Shown here: positions 21,724 to 26,729 of the stretch, piece by piece
How the letters are laid out: each line of letters begins with the position of its first letter
Numbering within the stretch: position 1 is the first letter of the stretch
DNA from: CAZAAW01 sp964483325
GTDB taxonomy: Bacteria > Pseudomonadota > Alphaproteobacteria > Rhizobiales > Kaistiaceae
DNA length: 26,729 nucleotides
Assembly (NCBI GenBank): GCA_964483325.1
Contig: CAZAAW010000033.1
Coordinates: 1-26,729 of the forward strand
Direction: 5' to 3'
Position numbers and translations under genes: made by a program
Notes under the pieces: generated by a model
Database searches by the model: none
What the model was told of the DNA's origin: nothing
What the model saw: only the letters and a program-made list of their open reading frames with translations

Positions 21724-22719
21724 ATGCAGGGCGCTACCCGCTACCCGTTCGGCTCGGGCAACGGCCGGCTGGTTACTGTCTTCGGAGGCTCCGGCTTCGT
21801 CGGCCGGCACGTCGTGCGGGCGCTGGCGCGCGACGGCTGGCGCGTGCGCGTCGCCGTGCGCCGGCCGGACCTTGCCGGCTTCCTGCGCCCCTATGGCATG
21901 GTCGGCCAGGTCGAGCCGGTGCAGGCCAATCTGCGCTTCCCGCGCTCGCTGCCGCCGGTGCTGGCCGGCGCCGAGGCGGTGGTCAACTGCGTCGGCATCC
22001 GCGCCGAGACGCGCCGCCAGAGCTTCGCCGCCGTGCATGTCGACGGCGCCCGTGCCGTCGCCGAGGCGGCCCGGGCGGCGGGCGCCGCGGCGCTTGTGCA
22101 TCTGTCGGCGCTCGGCGCCGATGCCGGCTCCGACGCGCGCTATCTCGCCTCCAAGGCGGAGGGCGAGGCGGCCGTCGCCGCTGCCTTTCCGGAGGCGGCG
22201 ATCCTGCGCCCGTCGCTGCAGTTCGGCCCCGAGGACACGCTGTTCAACCGCCTCGCCGCCATGGCGCGCTTCACGCCTGCGCTGCCGCTGGTCGCAGGCG
22301 GCGTGCTGCACCAGCCGGTCTTCGTCGGCGATGTCGGCGCCGCCGTGGCGCGCCTCCTGGCGCGCGAGGCGATGCCGGCCGGGCCGTTCGAGCTCGGCGG
22401 ACCGGAGGTGAGGAGCTTCCGCGACCTGATGGCGACGATGCTGGCGACGATCGAGCGCCGCCGCCTGCTGCTGCCGCTGCCGCATGCCCTCGCGCTGCCG
22501 CTCGGCGGCGTGCTCGGCCTGCTGCCGGGCCGGCTCAAGCTGCTGACCGCCGACCTCACCCGCCAGCTGCGCCACCCGACCGTGGTGTCGCCCGCCGCCG
22601 CGGCCGAAGGTCGGACGCTGCAAGGCCTCGGCATCGCCCCGACATCGCTGGCGGCGATCCTGCCGACCTACCTGTCGCAATACAGGGCCCGCGGCGAGTT
22701 CGAGCGCCAGCGGGGATAG
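21724..22719 (+). CDS. NDUFA9-like NAD(P)-binding SDR-family protein
   Basis: A 331-residue atypical short-chain dehydrogenase/reductase. The N-terminal Rossmann motif is VTVFGGSGFVGRHVVRAL (17-34). NCVGIRAETRRQSF and HLSALGADAGSDARYLASKA follow, where the usual YxxxK is reduced to YLASK. The bacterial family is annotated as related to mitochondrial complex I subunit NDUFA9 and often lacks clear enzymatic activity; members may bind NAD(P)H structurally. I chose ATG 21724 because GGAGGGGG lies just upstream; the longer frame starting at 21574 adds an Arg-rich tail unlike the family. It sits next to tRNA-Leu in opposite orientation and probably marks the return to core chromosome. Confidence 0.9.
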   Translation: MQGATRYPFGSGNGRLVTVFGGSGFVGRHVVRALARDGWRVRVAVRRPDLAGFLRPYGMVGQVEPVQANLRFPRSLPPVLAGAEAVVNCVGIRAETRRQSFAAVHVDGARAVAEAARAAGAAALVHLSALGADAGSDARYLASKAEGEAAVAAAFPEAAILRPSLQFGPEDTLFNRLAAMARFTPALPLVAGGVLHQPVFVGDVGAAVARLLAREAMPAGPFELGGPEVRSFRDLMATMLATIERRRLLLPLPHALALPLGGVLGLLPGRLKLLTADLTRQLRHPTVVSPAAAAEGRTLQGLGIAPTSLAAILPTYLSQYRARGEFERQRG

Positions 22720-23043
22720 GGGGCCCGCACGCCCGCGAGCGCGTACAGCGGATGGTGGCGGTGCATCCCCATCGGCAGGTGGGTCGCCTAGAGGCTTTGT
22801 GACAGGTTTGCAAAGCAAGCCGGCTCACGACTGAACGGGTCCTGCGGGATATACCCGGTTCTCGTTTGAAGGACATTGCCGGCCCGCTCCCGATCGCGGG
22901 CGACGCCAAGGTGAGATCGCCACAGGCCGCATGGCTTCCCTCGTGGGAGCACGACCAATAGGCTGGCCGGCAGGATAGGTGGTCGGGCGCGCGGAGCTCT
23001 AGGCCTTGGGGCAAGCACCGACACGGCGTCGGAAAAAAGGAAA
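22720..23043. other. Intergenic stretch without a recognised gene
   Basis: This 324-bp gap separates the SDR gene from the frameshifted unknown gene. It has lower GC and less regular codon-like periodicity than the flanks. The only structure noted is a short inverted repeat GCTTTG/CAAAGC (22794-22816). No array, tRNA or strong terminator is visible. Confidence 0.5.
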
Positions 23044-23559
23044 ATGGGCGACGCAACGAACTTGCCGGTGCCAGGTCTGCGCTTCGAGCGAGGCCTCGGC
23101 ATTGGCGCGCTTGCCACTCCCGATGCAGCGCCCGGGATCGTCCGCAGCTTCGTACAGATGCTGGTCAACCGTGCAATGGCCTTTGAGGCGCAGGTCCTTT
23201 CGGAGATATTGGACCCGCAAGACGAGGATTATGGCCGCATCCCGGGAGAGGAGCCGGACGAGTATCTGGAGTTGGCATGGGCCTATAGATTGGACGCCGT
23301 CGCCATCGACCGCAACGATCGACAGCGTCTGACACCGGGTTTTCGTGGCGCGCGGGGGCTGTCGGACTTGGAGAAGGCAAGGGCGAGCTTCTCGGTCAGC
23401 GTCGCTCATTGCCTGCCGAGCAGCTCGCACTGGCCGACATTGCGTACCAGACGCGACGGCAATATCGGGCCTTCGTCGAGACGGGCTTCGCCTTTAATCG
23501 TGATGAGGCTTGGGTCGCCGGCGAGCGGGAGTTCTGGAATGCTGCGCTCTTCGACGTGA
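23044..23559 (+). CDS. N-terminal part of an unrecognised protein, apparently frameshifted
   Basis: This frame encodes MGDATNLPVPGLRFERGLGI followed by a plausible helical segment up to about QRLTPGF (residue 100). After that its composition turns Ser/Arg-rich and stops looking like protein. From about 23360 the -1 frame instead reads GEGKGELLGQRRSLPAEQL, which runs into the long open frame starting at 23409. The simplest reading is one gene broken near the GGGGG run at 23354-23358. AAGGAAA precedes the ATG. The real coding part here probably ends before 23410. I recognise no domain. Codon use has many A/T third bases compared with neighbours. Confidence 0.55.
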   Translation: MGDATNLPVPGLRFERGLGIGALATPDAAPGIVRSFVQMLVNRAMAFEAQVLSEILDPQDEDYGRIPGEEPDEYLELAWAYRLDAVAIDRNDRQRLTPGFRGARGLSDLEKARASFSVSVAHCLPSSSHWPTLRTRRDGNIGPSSRRASPLIVMRLGSPASGSSGMLRSST

Positions 23560-25253
23560 AGCTTCAGGCTGCGGCAGCGGCTGTTGCTCCGACAGGGAGG
23601 CTCTGCGCGACGTTCCACCACGCAGTGGAGATCTTCATCAACGTGGACATCTCGCTCCGCACCGGCCTGTGGCCTGAACAGAGCAGTTGGCTGAACCGGC
23701 AGATCGCTTTCTGGGGTGTGATGGCCGAGAAGATGTCCGCCCCCGACGGTGCAGCCGAAGCCCTTGCGACGATTGGTGGTGAATCCAGCCTCCTGCAGGC
23801 TGAGGCGGCGGCAAGAACTCTGCTGTTGCTCGGCGATCCGGGCAACATCGCATGGGCGCTGACCCGAGCCGGCCTTGTCGGAGCCCAGGTTGCGCAGCGG
23901 CTCAATGCGGCAGACGGAAGATTCGGACCGGTTGGCGCGGCTGATCGTGTGTTTATCGCTGCAGTTCTGGATAGCTTCCATGATGAGCTGGCGTGTCGCA
24001 CACTGCTCGCGGGCCCCGGCGAAGAGGCCGGCAACAAGGTTGCCGCAGGGGCAATCATCGCGGTGGTGAGAGTGGTGTCTGCGGCAGACCGGAGTGAACT
24101 CACGGGCGAGCCGCTGGTCGACGGTGCGGCGATGCTCCATGGCCTGCGCGAGACGGCGCCGCAGGTGCTGCGGGCCTTCCTGGCCAGCTTCAATGCCACC
24201 GGCGTCGCCTCGCCCGAGATCAAGGCGCGCAAGACCCGCATCGCGCCGGAGAACTGGCAGCGCGCCAAGGCGCATCCGATTGCCGCCTTCCTCGACTTTG
24301 CCGGCAATGTCGCCAATGCCGACCGGCTTGTCTTTGCCAGCGGCGATGATGCGCCGGAGGTTGTCGCCTATAGCGCCAGCATTGCCACGGAGGCCTTCCG
24401 GCAGGTGCTGGGCGAGCTGCGGCAGGGCAAGCTGGACGAGGCGGCGGCGGGCGAGCGCTATGCGGCGCTGATCGCCGATCCGGACGAGCCGATGACCCGC
24501 CGGGCGCACAAGGACGGCAAGGTGGCAGCCTTCCGGCCGGCGCCGGCGGCGGCGCTGAAGGCGGCGGCCGAGCTGGAGGCGGAGCTGCCCTGGCTGGGCA
24601 TCCTGCTGCCGATGGCGAGCGGCGCCGAAGGCATCCTGGCGGCGGCGCGCGAGCGGCCGCAGCAGGCGGCGATCGCCGGGCGCTATGCCGAAGCGCTGCG
24701 CGGCGGCGACGAAGGCAAGAAGTACATGGCGCTGGTGCGGCTCGGCTACGGGCTGCTTGTGACGCTGGCGCTGCTGCAGCTTGCCGCCAAGGGAAGGCTG
24801 GGGATCGGCGGGGGCGGTGCAGATGCGATCGGCACGGAAGGCGAGGCCGGCGCTGCCATGCCTGCTCCCGACATGACAGGCGCGGCCGGTGGCGTGGCGA
24901 TCACCGCCGGGCCGCTGGTTCTGCCGCTGCCGGCCAATACCGGGCCGACGGAGATGGCGGCCATGGCGGTGCGCCTGGCGCCGCGGCTCGACGCGCCGCT
25001 CTCCGGCGATGCGCTGGATACCGCCGAGCAGGCGGTGGCAGGCCTGCTGCTGCTGGCGGCGGAAAGCTTCGCCGGCGACGAGGAGCCGCTGCTCGATGCC
25101 ATTATCGAGCTTGCCGGCGAACATGAGGACGAGGTGCTGGAAGAGCGCTTCGCCCGCTTCGGCGAGACGGTCAAGCCACCGCCGCCCGCCGAAGCCCTGG
25201 CGCCGCTGCGCCGCGACACCGCCCGCCTCGTCGAAGGCCTCGCCCGCGGCTGA
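23409..25253 (+). CDS. Large protein of unknown function (main part of a frameshifted gene)
   Basis: A 614-residue open frame starting at a TTG that probably is not the true start, since protein-like sequence continues upstream in this frame. It is Ala-rich and helical throughout. One hydrophobic segment at about 439-460 (LVRLGYGLLVTLALLQLAAK) could be a membrane helix and is followed by a Gly-rich stretch. I recognise no family. Codon use changes within the gene: up to about 24100 many codons end in A or T, while from about 24120 to the end nearly all end in G or C. The C-terminus is acidic (ELAGEHEDEVLEERFARFGE). A strong bidirectional terminator follows at 25340. Function unknown; no neighbours on this strand give a clue. 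Confidence 0.72.
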   Translation: MPAEQLALADIAYQTRRQYRAFVETGFAFNRDEAWVAGEREFWNAALFDVKLQAAAAAVAPTGRLCATFHHAVEIFINVDISLRTGLWPEQSSWLNRQIAFWGVMAEKMSAPDGAAEALATIGGESSLLQAEAAARTLLLLGDPGNIAWALTRAGLVGAQVAQRLNAADGRFGPVGAADRVFIAAVLDSFHDELACRTLLAGPGEEAGNKVAAGAIIAVVRVVSAADRSELTGEPLVDGAAMLHGLRETAPQVLRAFLASFNATGVASPEIKARKTRIAPENWQRAKAHPIAAFLDFAGNVANADRLVFASGDDAPEVVAYSASIATEAFRQVLGELRQGKLDEAAAGERYAALIADPDEPMTRRAHKDGKVAAFRPAPAAALKAAAELEAELPWLGILLPMASGAEGILAAARERPQQAAIAGRYAEALRGGDEGKKYMALVRLGYGLLVTLALLQLAAKGRLGIGGGGADAIGTEGEAGAAMPAPDMTGAAGGVAITAGPLVLPLPANTGPTEMAAMAVRLAPRLDAPLSGDALDTAEQAVAGLLLLAAESFAGDEEPLLDAIIELAGEHEDEVLEERFARFGETVKPPPPAEALAPLRRDTARLVEGLARG

Positions 25254-25276
25254 ATCGCGGCCGCGGCAGCGCAATT

Positions 25277-25312
25277 GTCCGCGTAGGCAAGCCCCCGGCT
25301 TGCCCACCCTAC
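25277..25312. repeat. Dispersed palindromic element, second locus
   Basis: GTCCGCGTAGGCAAG-CCCCCGG-CTTGCCCACCCTAC matches 2958-2993 in length, both ends and overall sequence, differing mainly in the loop. Its arms GGCAAG/CTTGCC form a hairpin. It lies between the unknown gene and the bidirectional terminator and is the same intergenic element found after the ModE-like regulator gene. Confidence 0.7.
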
Positions 25313-25339
25313 AGGGCGCCGGCGGCCTAGTAGAAAATC

Positions 25340-25375
25340 GGAGGACGCGGCGTTGGGAGGGGCGCCGCGTCCTCC
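25340..25375. terminator. Bidirectional factor-independent terminator
   Basis: GGAGGACGCGGCG (25340-25352) pairs perfectly with CGCCGCGTCCTCC (25363-25375) over a 10-base loop. TTTT follows on the plus strand, and on the minus strand the stem is followed by a short T-rich stretch (complement of AAAAT at 25334-25338). It separates the convergent unknown gene and AztD-like gene, so it likely ends both. Confidence 0.88.
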
Positions 25376-25385
25376 TTTTCCGGGC

Positions 25386-26714
25386 CTAGCGGCCGGAATA
25401 TTCGAAGAGCGGCGTGCCGGGCTGCACCGCCACGGCGTAGCCGCCGCCCTTCAGCGGCGTCGGCGTGGCGATGGTGGCCGTGACCGTGCGGCTGGCCGTG
25501 TCGATCACCGAGACGAGGCCGTCGCCGCCATGGGTGACGAAGGCGAGGCTGCCGTCCGGCGTGATCGCCGCGAAGCGCGCTTCGCGGCCGGCAGGCGACT
25601 GGCCGGGCAGCGGCGCCGCCGCAAGGCGGTCGAGCGGCACGCGCGCCACGACCTCGCGGAAGCTCGCCGAGCCGGGATCGACGTCGACGAGATTGGCGAA
25701 ATCGCCGTCCGGATGGACATTGGCATAGACCGCCAGTGTCTTCGAGACGCCGCCGCGGCCGACGATGCCGGGCGCCAGCGGCGTGCGCCGCACGCTGCCG
25801 TCGTCGAGCCTCGCCCAATGCAGGTCGTTCTGCGCCTCGGCCCACTGCTCCGGCGCCGGGCCCTGGTTGAGCGGCCCGAACACATACTGCCCGTCCGTCG
25901 TCAGGCGCTGGCGGGCATTGCGGCCGCCGCTGCGGCCGTCGGCCTCCCAGGGCAGCACGGCAGCCTCGCCGACCGCGGCGCCCTCGACCGGCGCCACCTC
26001 GAGACCGCGCAGGGTCGAGCCGGCATAGATACCGGCCGCCACCGAGAAGGAATCGCTGTGGCCGCCGTCGCCGACCGGAAAGCTGCCGACCGGCTTGATG
26101 GCGCCGTCCAGGAGGCTGTTGAGCCGGGCGCCGTCGGCGGTGAGGTCGGCGAGACGGTAGACGTCGACGCGGTCGCTGAGATGGAAGAAGACAAGCGCCG
26201 GATCGCCGCCGACCGCAAGGCCGAGCTCGCCGTCGGCGCTGCCGGCGTCGACGCGGAACTGCCGCGCCGAATAGTCAGCGAGATCGACGATGGTGAGCAG
26301 CTCGACCGCCGCGTCATGGTCGTCGGAAACGGCGAGGAAATACTTTGCCGCCGGGTCGATCGCCGTCCAGGCATAGATGTTGGACAGCGGGATCGGCATC
26401 GGCACGCGCGCCGCGATCTGCGGCGACGCATCCGCCTTCATCTCCAGGACGACGAGCTGCTTGCTCTTCTCGTCGCCGAAGAGCAGCCGGCCGTCCGGCA
26501 GCGGGATGGTGCCGGCATGGCTGCCGAGCACGATATTGTCGAAATCGGCCGCCAGCGCGAAGCCGGGGACGCTGTAGACATAGACATGCGCCGCCGCCGG
26601 GTCGGCGACGACGAGGCTGGCGGGTGCCGCCGCCTCCTGGCCCGCGGCGGGACCGGCAAGGGCGAAGGCCATGGCGCCGGCCGCGACAAGGGCGGCAGGC
26701 CGGTGCAGGATCAT
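25386..26714 (-). CDS. Periplasmic beta-propeller protein, probably AztD-like zinc chaperone
   Basis: A 442-residue exported protein. A signal peptide (about 1-26, ALAGPAAGQ) is followed by repeated beta-propeller blades with YVTN-style strands such as SLAFVTHGGDGLVSVIDTAS near the end. HVYVYSVPGFALAADFDNIV and LGSHAGTIPLPDGRLLFGD resemble the zinc metallochaperone AztD, which passes zinc to the solute-binding protein AztC; I recall this from family knowledge and could not search it. The classic His-rich N-terminal zinc site is not evident. ATG 26714 is chosen because GGAG lies 8 bases upstream; a GTG at 26723 is less likely. In azt operons aztD is last, so aztABC would lie beyond the right edge. 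An unrelated YVTN-type propeller is the main alternative. Confidence 0.8.
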   Translation of the reverse strand: MILHRPAALVAAGAMAFALAGPAAGQEAAAPASLVVADPAAAHVYVYSVPGFALAADFDNIVLGSHAGTIPLPDGRLLFGDEKSKQLVVLEMKADASPQIAARVPMPIPLSNIYAWTAIDPAAKYFLAVSDDHDAAVELLTIVDLADYSARQFRVDAGSADGELGLAVGGDPALVFFHLSDRVDVYRLADLTADGARLNSLLDGAIKPVGSFPVGDGGHSDSFSVAAGIYAGSTLRGLEVAPVEGAAVGEAAVLPWEADGRSGGRNARQRLTTDGQYVFGPLNQGPAPEQWAEAQNDLHWARLDDGSVRRTPLAPGIVGRGGVSKTLAVYANVHPDGDFANLVDVDPGSASFREVVARVPLDRLAAAPLPGQSPAGREARFAAITPDGSLAFVTHGGDGLVSVIDTASRTVTATIATPTPLKGGGYAVAVQPGTPLFEYSGR

Positions 26715-26729
26715 TGGAAACACTCCATT

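Noticed and set aside
23406..25307. 633-residue minus-strand frame opposite the unknown gene
   Set aside because: It is rich in Arg, Gln and Gly, runs into the bidirectional terminator region and has no start signal. The plus frame has better protein character, though both are unrecognised, so this is less certain than the other shadows.

Overview
The window is GC-rich DNA with strong G/C third-position bias and the gene content of an alphaproteobacterium, most likely Hyphomicrobiales (Rhizobiales). This placement is inferred from a tRNA-Leu next to an NDUFA9-type epimerase gene, a Zur-box-linked ZigA/CobW GTPase, an AztD-like periplasmic propeller, a DUF4142 protein and nested-palindrome intergenic repeats. 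No 16S rRNA is present to confirm it.

Layout. (1) 138-2890: an aldehyde dehydrogenase is divergent from a ModE-type HTH plus periplasmic-binding-like regulator. Two matched palindromes (ATATGA-N8-TCATAT) lie between them. (2) 2898-3500: an intergenic stretch built of dispersed palindromes and a tandem repeat of about 200 bp. (3) 3564-4947: an Rrf2 regulator overlaps a thioredoxin-reductase-like flavoprotein gene. (4) 5096-5668: a secreted DUF4142 protein. (5) 5713-6960: a ZigA-type zinc GTPase gene on the minus strand with a Zur-like box just upstream. (6) 7317-12697: a periplasmic oxidation cluster of cytochrome c, LuxR-type regulator, PQQ-dependent dehydrogenase and secreted pentapeptide-repeat protein. 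Near-identical TCCCA-N4-TGGGA palindromes precede the cytochrome and dehydrogenase genes, so they probably form one regulon. (7) 12720-13193: a small secreted protein on the minus strand.

(8) 13551-20830 is a compact four-gene operon encoding a type I-G (formerly I-U) CRISPR-Cas interference module: cas3 with a C-terminal HD domain, csx17 (large subunit, Cas8), csb1 (Cas7) and csb2 (Cas5-Cas6 fusion). The junctions overlap or lie 5 bp apart. No CRISPR array, cas4/cas1, cas2 or separate small-subunit gene is visible in the window. The operon is bounded by a palindrome-rich upstream region and, downstream, by a convergent small gene and tRNA-Leu(CAG).

(9) 21724-22719: an NDUFA9-like SDR protein. 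(10) 23044-25253: an unrecognised large protein, apparently split by a frameshift near 23350-23400, with atypical codon use in its first part. (11) A strong bidirectional terminator at 25340-25375 separates it from (12) an AztD-like beta-propeller protein on the minus strand (25386-26714), whose operon partners would lie beyond the right edge.

The points most worth checking are the effector-only I-G locus and its palindromic upstream region, the PQQ cluster's shared palindrome and its dehydrogenase lacking the usual vicinal cysteines, the paired operators at the aldehyde dehydrogenase locus, and the frameshifted mosaic gene.
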